From DATKPE01 sp035524335 (lineage in GTDB: Bacteria > Bacteroidota > Ignavibacteria > UBA10030 > SZUA-254), in the NCBI GenBank assembly GCA_035524335.1, contig DATKPE010000046.1, positions 1-47,581 on the forward strand: a DNA stretch of 47,581 bases. The letters are read 5' to 3'. Numbering within the stretch: position 1 is the first letter of the stretch; each line of letters starts with the position of its first letter. Below, in pieces: positions 17,033 through 23,739 of the stretch. The position numbers and the translations under genes were made by a program. The notes under the pieces were generated by a model. That model was not told the origin of the DNA, did not search any database, and saw only the letters and a program-made list of their open reading frames with translations.

Positions 17033-18139
17033 TTATGAGTAGTGAACAGAATTCGTATTCTGCGCCGTTACAAAAACTTTTACACCGCCGGTCCTGATTT
17101 CCGGCCGGGATTTCAGATATGCCCGAAGATGCCGGAGCACCACCACTTCCGTTTCGTAATGTCCGGCATCGATCAGGGCGAGGGCTCCGTCGCATCCCTG
17201 AAACGTGTGGTACCGGAGATCGGCCGTGACGAAGGCATCGGCTCCCGCCCGCAGGGCCGCGGGAAGATACTCCCCGCCGCTTCCGCCGCAGACGGCCACC
17301 GTGCGGACCGGACGTTCGGGCCGCCCCGCATACCGGAGATGAGGCGTGCCGAGCCGGCGCCGGACATGCGCAAGAAACCCGCGCAGGGTCATTGCGCGCG
17401 GAAGTGATCCGACCGCTCCCGCTCCGTACCCCGTCACCTCAGTCGCCAGATCGAAAAGGTCGAACGCAACTTCCTCATACGGATGCACGCGGCGCATCGC
17501 CTCGATGACGCGGCCGCTCTTCCATCGCGGGACGATCATCTCGATACGCTCTTCCCCGACCTGCTCAAGGACGCCGGCGGAGCCGGTGTAGGGACGCGCT
17601 CCGGAGAGCGGGCGGAAAGTTCCCGATCCCGCCGTCCTGAATGAACACCTGTCGTAGTTGCCGATCCGGCCGGCGCCTTCCCCGGCCATCGCTTCCATGA
17701 CCGCGTCGCTGTGGGAGAGAGGGACGAAGACGACGATTTTCTGAAACTGTCCGGTGAGCGGCTGGAGCGTCGCGATCCGGTCGAGCCCGAGTTCCTTCGC
17801 AAGTGCGTGGCTGACGCCGCCCGGCGCGAAATCGAGATTGGTGTGCAGGGCATGGAGAGCGATGTTGTTCCGTGCCAGGGCGAGTGCGAGCCGTCCGGTT
17901 CTGTCGTCGGTGCGGAGCGCACGCGGCGGGCGGAACAGGAGTGGGTGATGTGTCATCACAAGATCGGCGCGCCGCCGTACCGCTTCCCGTACGACCTCGT
18001 CGGTGAGATCGAGTGCGAGGAGGATCGTCCTGATCTTCCCGGAGGGATTTCCTATCTGGATGCCTACATTGTCGCCTTCCCATGCCAGGGCTTTCGGGGC
18101 CCACTCTTCCAGAAGACGATCAATATCGCGAAGAACCAT
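17033..18139 (-). CDS. Nif3-like dinuclear metal center protein (YqfO type)
   Basis: The product (368 residues from ATG 18139) is a Nif3/DUF34 family protein. Metal ligands are recognised in VMTHHPLLF, HTNLDFAPGG and DAGHYETE. It is the long type: between the two halves of the metal domain there is an insert (residues about 125-235) with a PII-like pattern ending HPYEEVAFDLFDL, as in Bacillus YqfO. Some members are annotated as GTP cyclohydrolase I type 2, but the true activity is uncertain. The open frame extends upstream to 18187, but that part passes through a terminator hairpin, so MVLRDIDRLLEEWAPKALAW is taken as the start. It precedes the zinc-ribbon gene by nine bases. Confidence 0.93.
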   Translation of the reverse strand: MVLRDIDRLLEEWAPKALAWEGDNVGIQIGNPSGKIRTILLALDLTDEVVREAVRRRADLVMTHHPLLFRPPRALRTDDRTGRLALALARNNIALHALHTNLDFAPGGVSHALAKELGLDRIATLQPLTGQFQKIVVFVPLSHSDAVMEAMAGEGAGRIGNYDRCSFRTAGSGTFRPLSGARPYTGSAGVLEQVGEERIEMIVPRWKSGRVIEAMRRVHPYEEVAFDLFDLATEVTGYGAGAVGSLPRAMTLRGFLAHVRRRLGTPHLRYAGRPERPVRTVAVCGGSGGEYLPAALRAGADAFVTADLRYHTFQGCDGALALIDAGHYETEVVVLRHLRAYLKSRPEIRTGGVKVFVTAQNTNSVHYS

Positions 18140-18156
18140 CAGTATGCGTATGCAGG

Positions 18157-18187
18157 AAAAAAAATGTCCCGGCGTTTGTCGGGACAT
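18157..18187 (-). terminator. rho-independent terminator
   Basis: On the minus strand an eight-base stem (ATGTCCCG at 18187-18180 and CGGGACAT at 18171-18164, eight-base loop) is followed by eight T residues (18164-18157). It lies 18 bases upstream of the Nif3 start and downstream of a promoter at 18321-18349, so it ends a short transcript or works as an attenuator. Confidence 0.85.
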
Positions 18188-18314
18188 GTGGTGAAGAACT
18201 TTGTCTGAATTTTTGCGGAATCTCTGCCTGCGTTGCTCTGTTCCTTCTTTTTTACTTGCTTGTTCAGTCTATCGGATATGGGAAATTTCGTATGTCGGAA
18301 CACAACGCTCATGA
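18157..18314 (-). ncRNA. candidate small RNA or regulatory leader (about 155 nt)
   Basis: A promoter with expected start near 18314 and a terminator ending at 18157 define a transcript of about 155 nt with no convincing gene. The RNA can form a long-range stem in which 18308-18297 (GCGTTG and GTTCC) pairs with 18244-18230 (GGAAC and CAACGC), enclosing about 52 A-rich bases, then an unpaired tail and the terminator. It could be a stand-alone small RNA or the leader of the Nif3 operon under transcription attenuation. A 57-codon frame (18312-18139) runs through it and ends in TGATG at the Nif3 start, but it has no protein-like features. The family is not recognised; 6S-like RNA was considered but not shown. 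Confidence 0.45.
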
Positions 18315-18320
18315 CGATAA

Positions 18321-18349
18321 AATATAGGAAAATCTGCGGAAATAATCAA
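18321..18349 (-). promoter_or_regulatory. predicted promoter for the small RNA / Nif3 leader
   Basis: On the minus strand TTGATT (18349-18344), a 17-base spacer and TATATT (18326-18321). The start point would be about 18314. It agrees closely with the other promoters of the window. Confidence 0.7.
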
Positions 18350-18377
18350 GGTGGGATCCGCAGGGACCGGGACTGCC

Positions 18378-19025
18378 TCAGGCGGTGTCCGTATTTAGGT
18401 CCCGGAGTCTGACGATCTGATTCTCGAGCTTCGAGATGTTGACATTCAGCTTCTGGAGGAGCGCTTTCTGCGGTTCGGACACTTCCTGCCTTGAGAGGAT
18501 GTCGACGCTGATTTTGATGGCAGCCAGCGGATTATTGAATTCATGACACATCGTGACGACGAGTTCCTGGATCGCCTCCGCGCCCCTCTGCGAAAACAGC
18601 TGTTCTTTCTCCATTTCCGCCGCCTGCTGGTGAAGCTGGAACCGCTCTATGGTGTTGATGATCGTGCGGGGGAGGATCGTATCCGAAAGATCTTCCTTGA
18701 TGAGATAATCTTCGATGCCGTATTTCAGCGCCTCGATGGCCAGCCGGAGGTCCTTATTCGAGGTCAGGAGAATCATCGGCAGATTGATCCCCGATTCGAG
18801 GATGCGCCGGGCGACCTCAATTCCGTTCGATTTTGGGAGAAAATAGTCCAGAATGATCAGATCGGGCAGTTTTGGTCCCTGGAGGACTTCCAGAGCCTGA
18901 TCGCCGTCATTTACCCAGGTGAGATTAAACTTCTTTCCGGGGAAGGTTTTGAGGTGATGATCGAGGACGGAAACGTAATTGGCATTGTCGTCGATGAGAA
19001 GCAGCTGTATCGTATTCTGATCCAT
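18378..19025 (-). CDS. response regulator with C-terminal histidine-kinase-like dimerisation helix
   Basis: The 215-residue product has an N-terminal receiver domain (residues 5-120) with the acidic pair D12-D13, phosphoacceptor D60 in LIILDYF, T88 and K110 (YLIKEDL), so it should be phosphorylated normally. After a helical linker there is a HisKA-like segment (residues 155-210) with an H-box, VVTMCHEFNNPLAAIKIS, His161 being the expected phospho-acceptor. The ATP-binding HATPase domain that would follow is absent: the protein ends at NTDTA. It may act as a phosphorelay or dimerising protein with a separate kinase. It is divergent from the GAF-GGDEF sensor at 19199, and the genes share an upstream region. 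Confidence 0.88.
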   Translation of the reverse strand: MDQNTIQLLLIDDNANYVSVLDHHLKTFPGKKFNLTWVNDGDQALEVLQGPKLPDLIILDYFLPKSNGIEVARRILESGINLPMILLTSNKDLRLAIEALKYGIEDYLIKEDLSDTILPRTIINTIERFQLHQQAAEMEKEQLFSQRGAEAIQELVVTMCHEFNNPLAAIKISVDILSRQEVSEPQKALLQKLNVNISKLENQIVRLRDLNTDTA

Positions 19026-19198
19026 TCCGGTGGAATCGATGTAAAATTAAAGTATACCAATCCTTCCGTTCAATAGCAATAATTCCGGAACTCCCCACGG
19101 ATAACGCCCCCGGCGGGAAATGGCGGGGGTGCTCTGCCGGCGCGGCGTTTCAGACCGGTCCGGAAGGGCGGGAGGGGGGTCGGAATAGTTGACTTTTA
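19026..19198. other. intergenic region between divergent regulators
   Basis: These 173 bases separate the response regulator from the GAF-GGDEF gene. They hold the minus-strand promoter at 19051-19079 and a GC-rich hairpin (CCCCCG at 19107-19112 with CGGGGG at 19124-19129, 11-base loop) without a T tract. A possible plus-strand promoter overlaps the sensor start. No small gene is seen. Confidence 0.6.
19051..19079 (-). promoter_or_regulatory. predicted promoter of the response regulator
   Basis: On the minus strand TTGCTA (19079-19074), 17-base spacer, TATACT (19056-19051), with the start codon at 19025 downstream. Confidence 0.65.
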
Positions 19199-19217
19199 TT
19201 GCCTAATTCATTAGATT
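19189..19217 (+). promoter_or_regulatory. possible promoter of the GAF-GGDEF gene
   Basis: TTGACT at 19189-19194, 17-base spacer, TAGATT at 19212-19217. The predicted start of transcription is about 19224, which is downstream of the first TTG codon of the reading frame, so either this promoter or that start codon is wrong. Confidence 0.4.
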
Positions 19218-21232
19218 TAACCACTTTGCGAGAAATTTCAGGAAGTAAGTCACCCGATATTGATGCCATCCGGCGAAACCTCGACCAGTTGTTGAAAAAG
19301 GTCAGCGGCAGCGATGGCATTATTATTTCCATCGGTGTCTTCGCACTCATTCTGGGGGTGCTGGTCGATATCTTCCTGGTGCGTCTCGTGTGTCTCGTAC
19401 TTGTGATCGGTTCGGCCGGTGTGATGATCGCCCTGCTCAGGTCGCGGCAGGCGGTCGGAGCTCCGCCGCCGCTCACCCCGACCCGGCCGGCTTCCGGCCG
19501 CAACGAATATGGGCACGGAGTGAAAAAACTTTTCTTCGACGATTATCAGCCGCTCGACGAGTCGGACGGGTTTGAGGTGGTCATCCCCCGGACCCGGACT
19601 GTCGCGGATCGTCCCGCGGTCACGCCCGTCGCAGAGACGGTTCGCCCCGCTCCCGCGCCGGTGGCGCAGGCCGAACCGCAGGTCCGCAGGCGTGAATTTC
19701 AGAGGTCCGATTTTTTTGACGCCGACGCCTCGATCTATCAGGCCGACACCGAGCCGCGGACGGAATTCAATTTCCTTCTCCAGAAGATTCTCCGGCTCAT
19801 GAAGGATGTTCTCTTCGCCCATTCGGTCGTCTTTTTCTGGGCGAACAGGGAGAAACAGCAGATGGTGATGGAGGCGCGCGTCAGCGACAGCCAGGGGACC
19901 ATGACGTCGCGCCGGTTTCCGTTCGGCCACGACCTGATCAGCCGCGTGGCGGAGACCAGCGCCCCGGAAATCATCGACGAGGTCAATCCCGATTCGGAGC
20001 GGGAACTGCTTCCGTATTATTCCGTGCCGGCCTCGGTGAAGTCGTTCGCGGGCGTGCCGGTCTATTATGCGCGCCCTCAACAGCATTCTCCCGGCCCGCC
20101 GGTCGGCGTGCTGGCGATCGACAGCAAGGCGCCGGATGCGTTCGGCGACGAAACGCTTCTCCTGATCGGCCAGTTCACGAAACTGATCTCCGGCCTGATC
20201 CGGAGCTCGGCGGAAAAGTACGATCTGCGCACCGACGCGGAGCTTCTGCGCGCCTTCGGCTCGATTCAGGACGGGCTCCGGAAAGAGTTCTCCATGTCCA
20301 CGGTTCTCCAACAGCTCGCCGAGGAATCGTCCCGCCTGGTGAACTGGGATCATATTGCCGTCATTCTGTACGATGCGGAACGGCGGGCCTGGGTGGTGAA
20401 AAAGGTGCTTAACCGGACGCCGGATGGTCCGGTGAACCCCGATCAGCCGGTCGATTTTCCGGCCAGCCTGACCGGCCGCGTCATCCGCACCGGCACCTCC
20501 TGCATTGTCGGGTCGCTCGAAACAACCGCGGAACCGCGGTACAGCACCCGGGAACGGCCGGTGAAAAAAGGATCCTTCATGGCGGTTCCGGTCAGCTCGC
20601 CGACGAAATGCTATGGAGCGGTGACGGTGGAGGCGGTGGAGATCTCCGCCCACACCTCCCAGGACGCTGAGACGCTCCGCCGGCTCGCCGAATGCGCCGC
20701 GGCGGCGCTCGAAGTCCTCTTTCTTCAGGAGTATGCCGACGAATACGTCGTCATCGACGAGACCACCGGGCTCTTCGCGAAGAAATTCTTCCAGCAGCGT
20801 CTCGAGGAGGAACTGCGGCGCGCCGACGACTGTTCCTGCGATTGCACACTGCTTCTGATCAGCGTCGACAAGGCGCACGATATCGGACAGCGGCACGGGC
20901 GGACCGGCTACGACCGGATGATGAGCAGTGTTGCCGCGGTGGTGCGGCAGAATGTCCGGAACTACGATCTGGTCGGCAGGTATGATCAGGACCGCTTCGG
21001 GGTTACACTGCTCGATACGAACGTGAACGATGCCGCCATCTGGGCGGAGAAGATCCGGAAGACAGTCGCCGCCAGCATCATCACCTTCGAGGATAAGAGT
21101 TTTTCCGTCACCGTCAGCGTCGGTCTGGCGGGGAAGACGGAAGGGATCGGCTTCGCCGATCTCGCGGCGAACGCGGAGACGGTGTTGCGCCGCGCGTCAG
21201 ACACCGGGGGAAATTGCGTCCGGGTATATTAA
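19199..21232 (+). CDS. membrane sensor: two GAF domains and a degenerate GGDEF domain
   Basis: The product (up to 677 residues) has two hydrophobic segments at about 40-58 and 62-80, a long disordered linker rich in Pro and Ala, a first GAF domain at about 190-340 (FAHSVVFFWANREKQQMVME, FAGVPVYYA, VGVLAIDSK), a second at about 350-510 (WDHIAVILYDAERR, FMAVPVSSPTKCYGAVTVE) and a GGDEF-like domain from about 520. The active-site motif that should read GGDEF is RYDQDRF at residues 594-600, so cyclic-di-GMP synthesis is unlikely. It may bind a ligand in the GAF domains and act through protein contacts. The start is unsure: TTG 19199 opens the frame, and a TTG at 19226 would suit the putative promoter better. 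It is divergent from the response regulator gene. Confidence 0.85.
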   Translation: MPNSLDLTTLREISGSKSPDIDAIRRNLDQLLKKVSGSDGIIISIGVFALILGVLVDIFLVRLVCLVLVIGSAGVMIALLRSRQAVGAPPPLTPTRPASGRNEYGHGVKKLFFDDYQPLDESDGFEVVIPRTRTVADRPAVTPVAETVRPAPAPVAQAEPQVRRREFQRSDFFDADASIYQADTEPRTEFNFLLQKILRLMKDVLFAHSVVFFWANREKQQMVMEARVSDSQGTMTSRRFPFGHDLISRVAETSAPEIIDEVNPDSERELLPYYSVPASVKSFAGVPVYYARPQQHSPGPPVGVLAIDSKAPDAFGDETLLLIGQFTKLISGLIRSSAEKYDLRTDAELLRAFGSIQDGLRKEFSMSTVLQQLAEESSRLVNWDHIAVILYDAERRAWVVKKVLNRTPDGPVNPDQPVDFPASLTGRVIRTGTSCIVGSLETTAEPRYSTRERPVKKGSFMAVPVSSPTKCYGAVTVEAVEISAHTSQDAETLRRLAECAAAALEVLFLQEYADEYVVIDETTGLFAKKFFQQRLEEELRRADDCSCDCTLLLISVDKAHDIGQRHGRTGYDRMMSSVAAVVRQNVRNYDLVGRYDQDRFGVTLLDTNVNDAAIWAEKIRKTVAASIITFEDKSFSVTVSVGLAGKTEGIGFADLAANAETVLRRASDTGGNCVRVY

Positions 21233-21256
21233 TTCGTATTTCATCAAGGAGACATC

Positions 21257-21451
21257 ATGGCCAAACAACAGACATTCGCAGACAAAGCCACCAAGGCGGC
21301 CGCACAGCCCGGGAAGAAATGCCCCCGCTGCGGCGCGATCAGACAGCCGGTGCTGTACGTCAATTCTGAACCCTCGAAGAAAGGAAGCGTCCGCTTCAGC
21401 CATCGCAGGGTTCAGGTCTGCAAGTGCAACGAAAAGGAAATTTTCGCGTAA
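21257..21451 (+). CDS. small zinc-knuckle protein
   Basis: The 64-residue product begins MAKQQTFADKATKAAAQPG and has a CPRCG knuckle at residues 22-26 and a CKC pair near residue 56, enough for a single zinc site. The rest is basic with a beta-rich middle (PVLYVNSEPSKKGSVRFSHR). A strong AAGGAG ribosome site eight bases upstream of ATG 21257 shows it is a real gene. It lies 24 bases after the GGDEF gene and 18 bases before the AbrB-like gene. I do not recognise the family; the shape suggests a ribosome- or nucleic-acid-associated small protein. Confidence 0.8.
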   Translation: MAKQQTFADKATKAAAQPGKKCPRCGAIRQPVLYVNSEPSKKGSVRFSHRRVQVCKCNEKEIFA

Positions 21452-21469
21452 TTCCGTCTTCCTTCGGGA

Positions 21470-21799
21470 ATGAACGTGAAAGCCGGACGGAAAAAGCGAC
21501 AGACGCGGACGGAGTTCGAGTTCGATCTGCTGGTCGGTAAGGGAGGGAGGATATCCCTTCCTCCGGCGGTCGGGAAACAGCTCCGCCCGGGGGACCGGTT
21601 CCATGTGCTCCTCACCGAGCACCGGCTGGCAGCCGAGCTCCGGCGGCGGAATATCGACGATGAACTCGCCGGCAGGATCGCCGCGCGTCAGCACGAGCCG
21701 AGAGAAAACGTGCTCCGGTTTCTTCTTGCGGAAGGCAGTCTCTCCTCAGACCGGCAGTTCCGGCGGAGTGCGGAAAAGGGTTCCGCGCGCCGGCCGTGA
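21470..21799 (+). CDS. AbrB/MazE-like protein, probable antitoxin
   Basis: The 109-residue product contains at residues 20-49 the swapped-hairpin pattern of SpoVT/AbrB DNA-binding domains, LLVGKGGRISLPPAVGKQL followed by RPGDRFHVLLTE, and a charged C-terminal half that could wrap around a toxin. It overlaps the PIN gene by four bases (GTGA), the usual organisation of a VapBC-type pair. The N-terminal 15 residues are strongly basic. The assignment is by pattern and context; a general transcription regulator is the alternative. Confidence 0.6.
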   Translation: MNVKAGRKKRQTRTEFEFDLLVGKGGRISLPPAVGKQLRPGDRFHVLLTEHRLAAELRRRNIDDELAGRIAARQHEPRENVLRFLLAEGSLSSDRQFRRSAEKGSARRP

Positions 21800-22185
21800 T
21801 TCCGGAGAGGATCATTGCGGATACGGACCTGCTTGTCGGGTACCTGATCGCCGACGGGTCGTCGGAACCGGCATTGAAGAAACTGATGGCATCGAGTTTC
21901 TGCTATACGACCGTTGTGAGTGCGGCCGCGCTGTTCGGGTATGCCGCGACGGCCCGACAGAGACAGTCGGTGTACAATCTCCTCGGCGCCCTGAAAATTC
22001 TCGGTATCAACGCCCGGAGTGCGGTGCTTTTCGGGGAACTCCGGCGGAGCAGTCCGCATCTCGGCGCGGACGACTGTTTTATCGCCGGGCTGGCGATCGA
22101 AAGCCGCCTGCCGCTCTGTACCTTCTCGCCGGAACGGTTTTCCGGCGTACGGAATCTCAGGCTGTATCCGGCGTCCGGCCTCTGA
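21796..22185 (+). CDS. PIN-domain protein, probable VapC-like toxin (second acidic residue missing)
   Basis: The 129-residue product starts with GTG overlapping the stop of the preceding gene. It has the PIN pattern: IIADTDLLVGYL with Asp9, a middle helix region, and GADDCFIAGLAIESRLPLCTF with Asp92/Asp93, ending in FSGVRNLRLYP like the C-terminal strand of VapC. The Glu that usually follows the second strand is replaced by Ala in VVSAAALFGYA, and the usual Thr-x-Asn is CTFSP. The protein may therefore be inactive or use other residues. VapC toxins are RNases acting on tRNA or rRNA. The two BMC vertex genes follow 44 bases downstream. Confidence 0.65.
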   Translation: MIPERIIADTDLLVGYLIADGSSEPALKKLMASSFCYTTVVSAAALFGYAATARQRQSVYNLLGALKILGINARSAVLFGELRRSSPHLGADDCFIAGLAIESRLPLCTFSPERFSGVRNLRLYPASGL

Positions 22186-22229
22186 CGCAACCGCGAAGGG
22201 GTCCCGGCCGTCTTACTGGAAAGGAGCTT

Positions 22230-22499
22230 ATGTTTCTCGGAAAGGTCATCGGAACCGTCTGGGCGACCCGGAAGGATGAGGAGCTCGTCGGATTGAAACT
22301 GCAGATCGTCCGGCACATCGGACTGGATTACAAGCAGAAGGAAACCTTCGTCGTCGCGGTCGACACTGTCCAGGCGGGTGTCGGGGATGTGGTGCTGGTC
22401 TGCAGCGGGAGCTCCGCCCGGCAGACGGTCACGACGAAGAACAAGCCCGTGGACGCCGTCATCATGGCGGTGGTCGACAAACTCGACATTGCGGAGTAG
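22230..22499 (+). CDS. EutN/CcmL-type microcompartment vertex protein (BMC-P), first copy
   Basis: The 89-residue product is a BMC-P (Pfam EutN_CcmL) protein, which forms pentamers that cap the vertices of bacterial microcompartments. It starts MFLGKVIGTVWATRKDEELVG and has the KLQIVRHI strand, VAVDTVQAGVGDVVLVCSGSSAR (the GSSAR motif is typical of the pentamer loop) and the closing VDAVIMAVVDKLDI. Length is in the family range. A strong AAAGGAG ribosome site lies just upstream of ATG 22230. Three bases separate it from the second copy. No hexameric shell protein (BMC-H) occurs in the window, so the rest of any shell must be encoded elsewhere. Confidence 0.93.
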   Translation: MFLGKVIGTVWATRKDEELVGLKLQIVRHIGLDYKQKETFVVAVDTVQAGVGDVVLVCSGSSARQTVTTKNKPVDAVIMAVVDKLDIAE

Positions 22500-22502
22500 G
22501 GG

Positions 22503-22811
22503 ATGTTCTTCGGCAGGGTGATCGGCACCATCTGGGCAACCCGCAAGGACGAAGCGATGCGGTCGTACAAACTGCAGATCGTCCAGCCGATCGACGGAAA
22601 CCGCCGGCCGGCCGGCGATCCGATCGTCGCCGTCGATACCGTCGGCGCCGGACCCGGGGAGACGGTGTTGTACATTACCGCCCGGGAAGCGACGATTCCG
22701 CTTCCGGTGGAATTTGCCCCGGTCGATGCGAGCATCGTCGGGATCGTCGACAGAATCGATATGGATCCCGTTCCGCAGAAGGGACGGCAGGGTACGCGGC
22801 AGTCTGCATGA
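22503..22811 (+). CDS. EutN/CcmL-type microcompartment vertex protein (BMC-P), second copy
   Basis: The 102-residue product is closely similar at its N-terminus to the first copy (MFFGRVIGTIWATRKDEAM) and shares VAVDTVGAGPGETVLYITARE and VDASIVGIVDRIDMD, so it is also a BMC-P pentamer. It differs by lacking the GSSAR loop (here ITAREATIPLPVE), which may change the pore or contacts, and by a 13-residue basic tail. Two different pentamer paralogues suggest mixed vertices. The start is three bases after the stop of the first copy. The sigma factor gene follows after 56 bases. Confidence 0.92.
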   Translation: MFFGRVIGTIWATRKDEAMRSYKLQIVQPIDGNRRPAGDPIVAVDTVGAGPGETVLYITAREATIPLPVEFAPVDASIVGIVDRIDMDPVPQKGRQGTRQSA

Positions 22812-22867
22812 ATATGACAGGATGAAAATGGCGCGTCAGCAGATACTTTGATCAGCGAGAGGAACGA

Positions 22868-23725
22868 ATGGCGAAAGTCAACAAGCAGTACACAAACCGG
22901 GAAAGTCAGTCGCTGGATAAATATCTCCAGGAGATCGGGCGGGTCGAACTGCTCGATCCCGAAGAAGAAATTGAACTGGCGAGGAGGATCAAGAAGGGCG
23001 ATCAGAAAGCGCTCGAGAAACTGACCAAGGCGAATCTCCGGTTTGTCGTCAGCGTCGCGAAACAGTACCAGAATCAGGGGCTTTCGCTCGGCGACCTCAT
23101 CAACGAGGGGAACCTCGGCCTGATCAAGGCGGCGAAACGGTTCGACGAGACGCGCGGGTTCAAGTTCATCTCCTACGCCGTGTGGTGGATCCGGCAGTCG
23201 ATCCTGCAGGCTCTCGCAGAGCAGTCGCGCATCGTGCGCCTTCCGCTGAACCGCGTCGGCGCCCTGAACAAAATCGGCAAGGCGTTCAGCACCCTCGAAC
23301 AGGAATTCGAACGTGAACCGAGCGCCAGCGAACTGGCCGAGGAGCTCGACATGTCGCTCTTCGAGGTCGCCGATACGCTCAAGATTTCCGGAAGGCATCT
23401 CTCCATGGACGCACCGTTTGCCCAGGGAGAGGACAACCGCCTCCTCGACGTCATCCAGGACGAGCGGACGCCGCTCCCGGATCATTCGCTCATCAAGGAA
23501 TCGCTGAGCAAGGAGGTCGAACGGGCTCTCGGAACCCTCACCGAGCGGGAAGCCGAGGTCATCCGGCTCTATTTCGGACTCGGCCGCGAACACTCGCTGA
23601 CTCTCGAGGAGATCGGGGAAAAATTCCAGCTGACCCGTGAACGGGTGAGGCAGATCAAGGAAAAAGCGATCCGGCGACTCCGCCACGCTTCCCGGAGCAA
23701 ACAGCTGAGGGCGTACCTCGGCTGA
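22868..23725 (+). CDS. rpoD: primary-type sigma factor, RpoD/SigA family (short form)
   Basis: The 285-residue product has sigma-70 regions 1.2 (SQSLDKYLQEIGRVELLDPEEE), 2.1-2.4 (NLRFVVSVAKQYQNQGLS, LIKAAKRFDETRGFKFISY, WWIRQSILQAL), 3, and 4.2 (LTLEEIGEKFQLTRERVRQI). It lacks region 1.1 and the long non-conserved insert of proteobacterial RpoD, as in Bacteroidota, Chlorobiota and Ignavibacteriota, where such a protein is the main sigma factor. It should recognise promoters of the type found across this window (TTG, 17-base spacer, TATATT). A GAGAGGAACGA ribosome site precedes the ATG. It may be co-transcribed with the upstream BMC-P genes. Confidence 0.95.
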   Translation: MAKVNKQYTNRESQSLDKYLQEIGRVELLDPEEEIELARRIKKGDQKALEKLTKANLRFVVSVAKQYQNQGLSLGDLINEGNLGLIKAAKRFDETRGFKFISYAVWWIRQSILQALAEQSRIVRLPLNRVGALNKIGKAFSTLEQEFEREPSASELAEELDMSLFEVADTLKISGRHLSMDAPFAQGEDNRLLDVIQDERTPLPDHSLIKESLSKEVERALGTLTEREAEVIRLYFGLGREHSLTLEEIGEKFQLTRERVRQIKEKAIRRLRHASRSKQLRAYLG

Positions 23726-23739
23726 CCGCGCGCCGGCTC

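Noticed and set aside
18139..18312. A 57-codon frame whose stop overlaps the Nif3 start (TGATG)
   Set aside because: The product has no protein-like pattern and runs through the terminator hairpin. It is kept only as a possible leader reading frame in the RNA finding.
19107..19129. GC-rich hairpin between the divergent regulators
   Set aside because: No T tract follows on either strand and no repeat copy was seen, so I do not call it a terminator or operator.
21603..22229. Long frame extending upstream of the first BMC-P gene
   Set aside because: The upstream part overlaps the AbrB and PIN genes in another frame and lacks similarity; ATG 22230 with its ribosome site is the start.
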